From: JAICLK01 sp963742655 | GTDB taxonomy: Bacteria; Patescibacteriota; Saccharimonadia; Saccharimonadales; UBA4665 | NCBI GenBank assembly: GCA_963742655.1 | Contig: CAVUMM010000009.1 | Coordinates: forward strand, 1-21,212 | Length of the DNA stretch: 21,212 nucleotides | Reading direction: 5' to 3' | In this document: positions 14,521 through 21,212 of the stretch, piece after piece | How positions within the stretch are numbered: the first letter of the stretch is position 1 | How the letters are laid out: every line of letters begins with the position of its first letter | Program-made: the position numbers and the translations under genes | Notes under the pieces: generated by a model | Databases searched by the model: none | What the model saw: the letters and a program-made list of their open reading frames with translations, nothing else | What the model was told of the DNA's origin: nothing

Positions 14521-16601
14521 TGAAAGAGTTCCTCCTAGGTCATTTGAACGCGCAAGCGCTGCCACACGAATGGTTCACTATCGGCGGGTCGGTCGCATTT
14601 TTCTTACTGTTTTTGTTCCTTGCGATTATCCTGACTTGGACTAAACGATGGGGTTGGCTATGGCGGGAATGGTTGACCTCGGTCGATCCGAAAAAAATCG
14701 GTATCATGTACTTCATCGTGGGCGGTTTTATGCTGCTGCGCGGCGGCCTGGATGCCTTGATGATCTGGCTGCAGCAAGCACTTTCGGTTGGACCCCATCA
14801 TGGCTACCTATCTGCCGACCATTTCCAGCAGATTTTTACTGCTCATGGAAATATCATGGTCTTTTTCGTCGCGATGGCTTTTGTATTTGGATTGATTAAC
14901 TACATAGTACCGCTTCAGATAGGTGCGCGAGATCTGGCTTCTCCATTCCTGAATACCTTGGCGTTCTGGCTGTATATAGGCGGCGTTATCATGGTCAATT
15001 TATTCTTCTTTCTCGGCGGCCAGTATGCCGCCACCGGCTGGCTCGCCATTGCCCCGTTGTCCGACCTGCAATTCAGTCCAGGTGTAGGCGTCGATTATTG
15101 GATCTGGAGTCTGCAGATTTCCGGCATCGGCACGACACTGGCAGGGATCAACTTCATAATGACAATATTGAAAATGCGTGCGCCCGGCATGACATTATGG
15201 AAGATGCCGATGTTCACGTGGGGTTCGCTGTGCAGCATGATAATGGTGGTCGCCATATTCCCGCTGCTGACAGCTACGCTGGCCCTGATGTTTTTTGACC
15301 GCTATTTTGGATTTCACTTTTTTACTACCGGCTTCGGCGGCAATGCTATGATGTATACGAATTTGATATGGATGTGGGGTCATCCGGAAGTGTATGTGCT
15401 GGTATTGCCTGCATTCGGAGTCTTTTCGGAAGTTGTTTCGACGTTCAGCCGCAAACCGATAGCCCACTACGGGTCGCAGGTGGTGGGAATGATCGGCGTT
15501 ACTTTATTTGCCCTATCCGTGTGGCTCCATCACTTCTTTACTATGGGGTCTGGGGCAGATGTTAACGCGTTCTTCGGGCTTATGACTTTAGTTATCGCCA
15601 TACCGACTTCCGTTTTGGTATATGGTTGGATCGCTACGATGTGGCGGGGTAAGATCCGGTTTTCCACACCGATGCTGTGGTTCCTGGGATTTATTGCGAC
15701 TTTTTCGATCGGCGGCATGGCAGGCTTGTTACTGGCGGATCCGCCGGCGGACTTTCAATTGCATAACAGCTTATTCTTGGTGGCACACTTCCACACCATG
15801 GTAATTGGCGGGGTGTTATTTGGAATTTTCGCGGGTATAAATTATTGGTTCCCCAAATTTGCCGGATTCCGGTTGAACGAACGGATAGGCCGCTATGCTT
15901 TTTGGTGTTGGATCGTCGGCTTTTTCTTCTCATTTATGCCGATGTACGCGCTGGGGCTCATGGGGGCCAGCAGAAGGCTCGACCATTACGATGCGAACAG
16001 GGGCTGGCAGCCGCTGTTCATCATGATGTTTATCGGCGGGCTTATTATCGCTACAGGTGTTGCGCTGCAATTAATTCAGATTGTCGCCAGTGTCATAGAT
16101 CGTAAGCGGTTAGCGGATACCACGGGCGATCCCTGGGGTGGCAGGACTTTGGAGTGGGCCGCGACTTCACCGCCGCCATTTTATAATAACGCGATAATCC
16201 CGACGGTTACGACTCGTGATGCATTTTGGGAAATTAAGCAAAACGGCGGCCAACCTAAACCGAAGTATGTAGACATCCACATGCCCAAGAATACCGGGTT
16301 CGGCGTTTACATCGCCGCCTTTGCGTTTGCCGCGAGCTTCGCTTTCGTATGGCATATAATTTGGCTGGCTGTCGTTGGTATCATCGGTGCGATCGTGCTT
16401 GTAATTATCCGCACATTTGATGAACATATCGAATATACACTTACCGCTTCAGAGGTCGAAAAAATCGAAGCCAAAGCGCACGACAATATTCACGTGCCGC
16501 CGGCAGACCCTGATGAAGATATGGGTTTGCTCGAACTCATGAGGATTATTATCAAGTTCAGCAAAGACTTAATCAGGAAGAAGCTATGGCGGACATCGTA
16601 G
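14520..16601 (+). CDS. cyoB: Cytochrome bo3 quinol oxidase subunit I
   Basis: Catalytic subunit reducing oxygen to water and pumping protons. 693 residues (E. coli CyoB has 663), with about 15 membrane helices. Heme b and heme o/CuB ligands are present: His109 (AHGNIM), His288 with cross-linking Tyr292 in GHPEVY, His337 and His338 in WLHHFF, His423 and His425 in AHFHTM. D-pathway residues are kept (Asp138 in GARD, Glu290). Quinol-site residues equivalent to E. coli Arg71, Asp75, His98 and Gln101 are Arg74, Asp78, His101 and Gln104. The heme propionate pair ASRR is at 483-486. Exception: the K-pathway lysine, E. coli Lys362 in IPTGVKIF, is Leu366 in IPTSVLVY. The start overlaps the cyoA stop, with AAGG before it; the end overlaps cyoC by 16 bases. 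Confidence 0.97.
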   Translation: MKEFLLGHLNAQALPHEWFTIGGSVAFFLLFLFLAIILTWTKRWGWLWREWLTSVDPKKIGIMYFIVGGFMLLRGGLDALMIWLQQALSVGPHHGYLSADHFQQIFTAHGNIMVFFVAMAFVFGLINYIVPLQIGARDLASPFLNTLAFWLYIGGVIMVNLFFFLGGQYAATGWLAIAPLSDLQFSPGVGVDYWIWSLQISGIGTTLAGINFIMTILKMRAPGMTLWKMPMFTWGSLCSMIMVVAIFPLLTATLALMFFDRYFGFHFFTTGFGGNAMMYTNLIWMWGHPEVYVLVLPAFGVFSEVVSTFSRKPIAHYGSQVVGMIGVTLFALSVWLHHFFTMGSGADVNAFFGLMTLVIAIPTSVLVYGWIATMWRGKIRFSTPMLWFLGFIATFSIGGMAGLLLADPPADFQLHNSLFLVAHFHTMVIGGVLFGIFAGINYWFPKFAGFRLNERIGRYAFWCWIVGFFFSFMPMYALGLMGASRRLDHYDANRGWQPLFIMMFIGGLIIATGVALQLIQIVASVIDRKRLADTTGDPWGGRTLEWAATSPPPFYNNAIIPTVTTRDAFWEIKQNGGQPKPKYVDIHMPKNTGFGVYIAAFAFAASFAFVWHIIWLAVVGIIGAIVLVIIRTFDEHIEYTLTASEVEKIEAKAHDNIHVPPADPDEDMGLLELMRIIIKFSKDLIRKKLWRTS

Positions 16602-17188
16602 CCGAAAACACAAGCATGGACCGTGAAGTGGAGGCCAACGAAAAGATATTGTTCGGCTTCTGGGTCTATCTGATGACTGACCTTTTGCTTTTTTCGGTAT
16701 TGTTCGCGACTTTCTCGGTGCTGCGGAACAACACATTTGGCGTACCTACGGGCCGGGAGCTTTTCGACCTGCCATCAGCGCTTATGGAAACGCTGATTCT
16801 GCTTACCAGCAGTTTTACGTGCGGTATTGGCATGATCGCAGCCCGACAAGGCAATAAGAAGCAGGTACTGGTTTGGTTTGGAATCACTTTCTTGCTGGGA
16901 CTTTCATTCTTAGGTATAGAGTTGCACGAATTCAGTAAATTCATCCAAGAGGGCCATACGCCGCAGAGCAGTGCATCAATGTCGTCGTTCTTTACGCTCG
17001 TCGGTACGCACGGCCTTCACATTACTTGCGGGTTATTTTGGATGGCAATTACCATGGTCTACATAATGAAGCGCGGATTAACCTCGAATATGGTCCGGAA
17101 ATTAACACTGCTAAGTCTTTTCTGGCATTTCCTGGATATCGTCTGGATCTTTATTTTCACCATAGTGTATTTAATGGCTTTCGTATGA
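16586..17188 (+). CDS. cyoC: Cytochrome bo3 quinol oxidase subunit III
   Basis: Non-catalytic membrane subunit that stabilises subunit I. 200 residues with five membrane helices; the family landmarks are FGFWVYLMTDLLLFSVLFAT near the N-terminus, the IELHEF motif (Glu-Leu-His-Glu) around 111-116, GTHGLHITCGLFWM and the final WHFLDIVWIFIFTIVYL. AGGAAG lies 6 bases before the ATG, which itself lies within the last codons of cyoB. The end overlaps the next gene in an ATGA arrangement, so all four cyo genes look translationally linked. Nothing unusual in length or composition. Confidence 0.96.
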   Translation: MADIVAENTSMDREVEANEKILFGFWVYLMTDLLLFSVLFATFSVLRNNTFGVPTGRELFDLPSALMETLILLTSSFTCGIGMIAARQGNKKQVLVWFGITFLLGLSFLGIELHEFSKFIQEGHTPQSSASMSSFFTLVGTHGLHITCGLFWMAITMVYIMKRGLTSNMVRKLTLLSLFWHFLDIVWIFIFTIVYLMAFV

Positions 17189-17877
17189 ACGAAGAAACAT
17201 TCGTCACCCATAATCACCAAAAACCCCCGCACGGGAAAATCGGGTCTTACGTAACGGGGTTCGTATTGTCAATAGTGTTTACACTCATACCTTATTATCT
17301 GGTAGTACACAAAACACTTACGGGCAGTTTGTTACTTCCCATGATATTGGGATTTGCGTTCTTGCAACTTATTATTCAGGTAGTATTTTTCTTGCACTTG
17401 GGTCGGGAACGAAAACCGCGCTTTAACACTGTATTCCTGGTGGCGACAATTGGCGCTGTTTTTGTAGTTATCGCAGGATCCGTGTGGATAATGGGTCACC
17501 TGCAATCCAATATGTCCCCGATGGATGTGACGCAAAAATTGTCTGATGACGAAGGAATCAGCCAGGTGGAGGGCGTAAAAACCGGTGGCTGCCAGGGTAC
17601 GAATGCCAATCACCACATTATTATCTTAAATGGTATTGCTTATCCCAATCACGTCATAGCGCACCTCTGTGATTCACTGACGTTTACAAATGACGACAAA
17701 ACGGCGCGCAATATAGCCTTCGGGGATTATCCTCATCAAGTAGTGTACGCCGGAAATATCGGGCAGACGTTGTATAAGGATAAAAGCTGGACATTGTCGT
17801 TAAGCCAGCAAGGTACTTACAAATTCTACGATCACGATCACCCCGATACAAATGGCACCTTTACGGTTGGGCCATAA
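17185..17877 (+). CDS. cyoD: Cytochrome bo3 subunit IV fused to a C-terminal cupredoxin-like domain
   Basis: 230 residues, twice the usual CyoD length (about 110). The first 110 residues are a normal subunit IV with three helices (21-41, 48-70, 80-104) and the family stretches VVFFLHLGRE and GSVWIMGHLQSNM. A linker with a single Cys136 leads into a beta-rich domain (about 141-230) with the cupredoxin pattern: LTFTNDDKTARNIAFG, then YPHQVVY with the possible ligand His184, then SWTLSLSQQGTYKFYDHDHP and a GTFTV strand end. In true blue-copper proteins the last loop is Cys-x-x-His-Met-like; here the cysteine position is Asp216, with His217 and His219 nearby, so type 1 copper is unlikely. CyoD ends outside the membrane in E. 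coli, so this domain should face outward. The start is the ATG of the ATGA overlap with cyoC; an earlier in-frame ATG lies inside cyoC. Confidence 0.9.
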   Translation: MNEETFVTHNHQKPPHGKIGSYVTGFVLSIVFTLIPYYLVVHKTLTGSLLLPMILGFAFLQLIIQVVFFLHLGRERKPRFNTVFLVATIGAVFVVIAGSVWIMGHLQSNMSPMDVTQKLSDDEGISQVEGVKTGGCQGTNANHHIIILNGIAYPNHVIAHLCDSLTFTNDDKTARNIAFGDYPHQVVYAGNIGQTLYKDKSWTLSLSQQGTYKFYDHDHPDTNGTFTVGP

Positions 17878-17901
17878 TAATTAAAAGGTTCTATAATAAA
17901 T

Positions 17902-17936
17902 AAAAATTGCGGCCTGCTATGGTGGCCGCAATTTTT
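17902..17936. terminator. Bidirectional rho-independent terminator
   Basis: A perfect 13-bp stem, AAAAATTGCGGCC (17902-17914) with GGCCGCAATTTTT (17924-17936), encloses a 9-base loop. The A-run on one side and the T-run on the other make it work on both strands. It closes the cyoABCD operon and the convergent secreted-protein gene. Confidence 0.92.
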
Positions 17937-17960
17937 CCGCTTACCGTACTAATTTAACCG

Positions 17961-18317
17961 CTAGTTGTACATACCCCCATAACTTGGCATGCTATAGTCG
18001 TTGAATGACGACTTGTTTAACGCGGCTGCGAATGATGCGTTATTCGCCGATTGCTGCGCGTTTGCGAAATATGCCGTTTCGCTGGCACTGTACTTCACGT
18101 AATATAGCGCTTCGTAGTTCACTGTCTTATTGACATATGCGACTGAATTCGAAGAGTTCGAATTACTCTTATCTGCCTTGACGGCTGCCGACGTACTTTT
18201 AATTGACGTAGCGTTCGAACCGCCGCCTGCCGTGCCTGCCGCAGCGCTAGCTGATGGTATCACGCTGGCCGCAAGTACCGACCCAGCGATGATTGCTTTT
18301 TTGATAACTTGTCTCAT
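17961..18317 (-). CDS. Small secreted protein, Ser/Ala/Asn-rich, unknown
   Basis: 118 residues with a clear Sec signal peptide: basic start MRQVIKKA, hydrophobic core, and an ASA cleavage site near residue 25. The mature part of about 93 residues is rich in Ser, Ala, Asn and Tyr, has no cysteine, and ends in a Tyr/Gly/Met segment (YSMPSYGGMYN). I recognise no family. The very strong ribosome binding site AAGGGGGTG and the promoter-like sequences upstream suggest high expression, so a surface or adhesion role is possible but unproven. It is a single gene, convergent to the oxidase operon and separated from it by the bidirectional terminator. The plus-strand frame over the same region is a shadow. 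Confidence 0.8.
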   Translation of the reverse strand: MRQVIKKAIIAGSVLAASVIPSASAAAGTAGGGSNATSIKSTSAAVKADKSNSNSSNSVAYVNKTVNYEALYYVKYSASETAYFANAQQSANNASFAAALNKSSFNDYSMPSYGGMYN

Positions 18318-18321
18318 ACCA

Positions 18322-18346
18322 CACCCCCTTATTTAGTATTTACTAA
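18322..18346 (-). promoter_or_regulatory. Strong Shine-Dalgarno and adjacent dyad TTAGTA-tt-TACTAA
   Basis: AAGGGGGTG (18322-18330, minus strand) differs from an ideal AAGGAGGTG at one base and stands 4 bases before the ATG. Directly upstream, TTAGTA (18333-18338) and TACTAA (18341-18346) form a perfect 6-bp dyad with a 2-base centre, the form of a repressor site or a small 5' hairpin beside the ribosome binding site. Confidence 0.5.
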
Positions 18347-18393
18347 GCTTGCAACTAAAAAGTCGTAAGTAACAACATATTTACACAAATTTT

Positions 18394-18420
18394 AGTATAG
18401 TGCTGTGATATATTTGACAA
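18394..18420 (-). promoter_or_regulatory. Possible promoter of the secreted-protein gene
   Basis: Minus-strand TTGTCA (18415-18420) and TATACT (18394-18399) match consensus at 5 of 6 positions each, but the spacer is only 15 bp, shorter than usual. The leader would be about 70 bases and would include the dyad near the ribosome binding site. Confidence 0.35.
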
Positions 18421-18469
18421 CTTATACATATTTATAATTTTCGAACAAGGGTAGGCTGAATTAATCACA

Positions 18470-18495
18470 AATACCGATACATCATATACGGTATT
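18470..18495. repeat. Inverted repeat AATACCG / CGGTATT downstream of the FAD oxidase gene
   Basis: Perfect 7-bp arms (18470-18476 and 18489-18495) around a 12-base loop, 43 bases beyond the minus-strand stop at 18539. No T-tract follows, so it is at best a weak terminator or an operator in this otherwise featureless A/T-rich gap (18421-18538). Confidence 0.3.
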
Positions 18496-18538
18496 GCTAT
18501 CACAAGTTTGACAGCTTGTTTGTTTCCATGTCTTTATG

Positions 18539-20200
18539 TTAAAAATGGTCACGGATATGCGAAAAACTGTAATTCCACTCGGCATTGGCTTTTTTGTGCG
18601 GGTTGAAAATATGTTCTGGATCCATGATGTTTTTGGTCTCGCGAAAAATTTCAAGCATGGCGTGCCCGTACATCGCACCGAGCCACGGACCACGGACCAG
18701 ACCGTCGTTATGTTCACCGCTTAATGAGCCGTGGTATTTCAGTACCAGATTATCAACCTCTTCCATTGCTGGCAGGAGTTTGGCGCGGTCTTTTGGATCT
18801 TCCAGCTTCATGAGTGGGATTATGTGAAAATTACCATCACCCATGTGCCCGGCAATCGTGGCTAACAATTTATATTTTTTGATAATTTTTCTGATTTTAG
18901 GCAGAAACTCGGACAAATACGGCGGATTAACTACCAGGTCGTCAATAAATGGTGCCGTATGTTTGTCTTTGACTTTACTCCGAAGTAGCTGAAAACTATA
19001 GCGGCGCATAATCCAGAATTTTTCCGATTTGCCTTCGGTTGCGTCTTCTTCAAAGCCGTTTATTTCGTAGCGGGCGCGATGCTTTTTGAGTTCATGGTGC
19101 AGGGCTTTGATTTTATCTCGAACTTCTTCCTCTGTTTCACCATTAAACTCGACCATCAGGATAAGTTTCGGGATACCGCGCAGGAGCTGCAATCCGTCAG
19201 GAATCAAACTAATGAGCAGATGGATAAAGCGTTTCACGCCCAGTAGCTTCAAAAAACTCGGCATAAAACGGATTGATAGCCACAACGTAGCGTCGTCGAA
19301 ACTCTCGAACGTCGCCGGATGAAATTCAAGTACTTTTGGAATAATTTCGCCAAGGTCGCCAATGTCGTGCAAAAATAGCACTAATAAACCGGAATGTGGA
19401 CGGGCAGGCACAAGTTTGAAATGGATATCGGTGGTAAATCCGAGCGTACCTTGCGCGCCGACAATCAGTTTGGTCAGATCAAACACACCGGTATCGCGGT
19501 CCCACACATCCCACAAATTATAGCCAGTGGAGTTTTTGGTGACATGTGGTTTGGCGGCTTTGATTTTGTCATAGTGCGTTTTCGATCAAGTTGAACAGCT
19601 CTTTGTAAACCATGCCTTCAAAATCCTTTTGGGCCATTTTTTTAATGAGCTGCACTTTGTTGAGCGGCTTAACGGTGCGCTCTACGCCATCCGCAAACAC
19701 AAATTTTAACTCGGTCACGTAATTTTCAGTCTTGCCGAATTCCAAAGATTTTTCACCGCCTGAATTGTTGTTGACCATGCCGCCGACCGTACATAAATCG
19801 CGGCTGGCAGGGTAGGAGGGCATTAGCGCCTTGTGTTTGAGCGTGGCTTTTTCGAAGTCGCGATAAAACACGCCGGGCTGCACGTGCGCCTTGTTGGCAT
19901 CAACTTTTTCAATCTTGGTAAAGTGCCTGGTAAAGTCAACGATAATCGAGTCATTAATTGCGCCCCCACCCATATCTGTGCCAGCGCTACGTGCCGTTAG
20001 GCTCAAATCCTTGTCTGTTTCTGCTCAGCCACGAGCGCGACGAGCTTTTTCAACGTCCTTGGCGGTTTGCGGTCGCACCACAAGTTTAGGCTTAATTTCG
20101 AACATCGACGCTCGTGGCTGGCGAATTCCAACGCTTTGTCCGAATCATCAATCTCGCCCTTAAATCCGGCTTTGACAAGTTTTTGTTTTACATCATCCAT
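18539..20200 (-). CDS. FAD-linked oxidase, D-lactate dehydrogenase/GlcD family, broken by frameshifts
   Basis: Flavoprotein that oxidises a 2-hydroxyacid such as D-lactate or glycolate, in this family usually passing electrons to quinone or a cytochrome. Read through the breaks it is about 554 residues. The start MDDVKQKLVKAGFKGEIDDS is at 20200; the FAD-binding part shows SLTARSAGTDMGGGAIND, YPASRDLCTVGGMVNNNSGG and GKTENYVTELKFVFADG; the C-terminal cap has GHMGDGNFHIIP and GSLSGEHNDGLVRG, which carry the family's metal/substrate residues. There is no C-terminal iron-sulfur domain. Three indels lie near 20110, 20050 and 20013 and one near 19580, each with the family sequence resuming directly in another frame. 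The long C-terminal frame 18539-19516 is intact. Sequencing error is the likelier cause. A 2-hydroxyacid dehydrogenase lies 59 bases upstream on the same strand. Exact substrate unknown. Confidence 0.85.
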
Positions 20201-20259
20201 ACACTACAAGCTTAAGCGCTCTACGCCGCTTTCGCAAGGTTACAACAGGACTGAATTGG

Positions 20260-21187
20260 CTAATTCACTCTTGTGGGATAGTCAGCCTGGACCGCTTTTA
20301 GAATCGCCTCGACCCATTGTTCGCCGTTCTTTCTCATGGACTCATTCGTGCACCAGCCAAGCGCTGGACCGTTCCAAATATTCCCGTCATGCTTGCCGAA
20401 CGGACCTTTTTCGTCTTCGTAGGCATAACCGCCGACTTTACCTAGCTGCACGAGATTTAAGAGCGTTATCTTGGTTAAAAATAGGGTCGACGATACTAAC
20501 TACAACCGCCGTCGATTTAATTGACGCCAGCATGTCGTCACTAACAAGCGACTTATTTTTTCATCGTTTGTGGCAATGGCAGGCAAAATGACGTCCGAAG
20601 TATGTATCAATTCTGCAAGTTCAACATACTGGAAGCGATCGTCGCGACTACTGCGGGACCAGTACTGCACATTCAGACCGAGCCCGGCCATGTTCTCGGC
20701 AATGGCCGTGGCAATTCGACCCATACCAATGACACCAGCTGTCTTGCCTCGCAACTCAAAGCCACGATGCTTCTCGTAATCCAAATGCCAGTTGTCTTTG
20801 ATAACAATTGGCAAACGTCTAGATACGGCTAAGGTCATGAAGGTCGCCCACTCAGCAACAGCAATCGATGAAAAGCCGCGTAAGTTGGTAACCACAACGC
20901 CTTTTTGCTTTGGCATGTTCAGTGTCCATCCAGTTAAAGCCGGTAGTTTGAAGACAAATCGCTTTAAGATTGGGAATAGCGTCAATAACGTCATTCGGTA
21001 AATGAAAATCACTAAAGTCCGGATCCACAGCCACAATGCGGGGTTCGTCCCCCTCATATAGTTCGGTGACTTGGTCGAGCGGCTTAATGTCCTTTATAAA
21101 CACAGACTCGCCGGCTTTTGCTAAGGCTTCTTGCTGCTCCTGATTAAATAGTGTGTCTACATTGGGGCTGATGATAAAGATTTTCAT
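20260..21187 (-). CDS. D-isomer-type 2-hydroxyacid dehydrogenase homologue, frameshifted
   Basis: About 310 residues when read through three breaks. The start MKIFIISPNVDTLF follows AAGGAA on the minus strand. The NAD-binding segment is ELRGKTAGVIGMGRIATAIA, with GMGRIA for the usual GxGxxG, and the domain-joining helix is VAEWATFMTLAVSRRLP. The breaks: an extra base in a five-base homopolymer at 20902-20906, and missing bases near 20540 and 20459. The rest (SIKSTAVVVSIVDPIFNQDN, then VQLGKVGGYAYEDEKGP, then GPALGWCTNES) keeps the fold. Where active enzymes have an Arg-Gly after the Asn strand and a Pro-His near the end, this protein has VDPIF and GPALGW, so two catalytic-triad residues appear to be missing; an acidic residue (EDE) remains. 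It may be a distant paralog with another activity. Likely in one transcript with the FAD-linked oxidase. Confidence 0.8.
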
Positions 21188-21212
21188 GCGATTCGTTCCT
21201 TCGTTAGGTTAG

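Noticed and set aside
17026..17184. Earlier in-frame ATG that would give cyoD an extra 53 residues
   Set aside because: The extension lies wholly inside cyoC in another frame and does not look like protein of any known type; the ATGA overlap start at 17185 gives a normal CyoD N-terminus.
14518..17188. Recoding of UGA as glycine, as in Gracilibacteria or SR1
   Set aside because: UGA ends several genes at positions confirmed by family length and tight overlaps (cyoA at 14518-14520, cyoC at 17186-17188), so UGA is a stop here.
18414..18438. Plus-strand TTGACA (18414-18419) with TATAAT (18433-18438) as a strong promoter
   Set aside because: Both hexamers are perfect but the spacer is only 13 bp, too short for a sigma-70 promoter, and no plus-strand gene follows.
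1..21212. CRISPR arrays, tRNA or rRNA genes
   Set aside because: No regularly spaced repeats and no tRNA- or rRNA-like segments were seen when reading the intergenic gaps, all of which are shorter than about 225 bp.

Overview
The window looks like a contig from a Candidate Phyla Radiation bacterium, most probably a soil or free-living member of Candidatus Saccharibacteria (TM7). The reasons are a compact cytochrome bo3 quinol oxidase cluster (cyoABCD with a divergent cyoE), a stand-alone MprF-type lysyl-phosphatidylglycerol synthase, a Ser/Thr-rich MacB-like permease, small unknown secreted and membrane proteins, and standard use of UGA as stop. The lineage call is inference from gene content and protein style; no 16S rRNA gene is present.

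Layout. Positions 1-1535 (minus): typA/bipA GTPase, cut by the window edge and broken by several indels plus one in-frame stop in its C-terminal part. Positions 1606-2508: a complete IS982-family insertion sequence with 18-bp terminal inverted repeats and a TTTTAA direct repeat on both sides, lying between typA and the next gene. Positions 2538-6395 (minus): a 1285-residue SF2 helicase whose C-terminal half appears to be a chain of about nine degenerate helix-turn-helix-like modules. Positions 6570-9283 (plus): an envelope pair, an MscS channel and an LPG synthase. Positions 9366-9956: an unrecognised 196-residue protein. Positions 10079-12231 (plus): a MacB/LolD-type ABC permease and ATPase. 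Positions 12249-13391 (minus): a small membrane protein and CyoE. Positions 13600-17877 (plus): cyoA-cyoB-cyoC-cyoD, closed by a strong bidirectional terminator at 17902-17936. Positions 17961-18317 (minus): a small secreted protein. Positions 18539-21187 (minus): an FAD-linked D-lactate/glycolate-type oxidase and an NAD-binding 2-hydroxyacid dehydrogenase, both interrupted by frameshifts.

How they fit together. The FAD-linked oxidase could pass electrons from a 2-hydroxyacid to quinone and the bo3 oxidase could pass them to oxygen, a very short respiratory chain beside an otherwise probably fermentative metabolism. CyoE makes the heme o that CyoB needs. MscS and the LPG synthase both serve the membrane under osmotic or cationic-peptide stress.

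The main surprises are in the oxidase. Two residues that define the K proton pathway in E. coli bo3 are replaced in separate subunits (CyoB Lys362 by Leu366, CyoA Glu89 by Val99), while heme, copper, D-pathway and quinol-site residues are kept. In addition, subunit IV carries a fused C-terminal cupredoxin-like domain that lacks the usual copper cysteine. The helicase with a modular C-terminal array is the other candidate for something undescribed. The frameshifts are confined to the two ends of the window (about 160-570 and 19580-20910), which points to poor consensus quality near contig ends more than to real gene decay.
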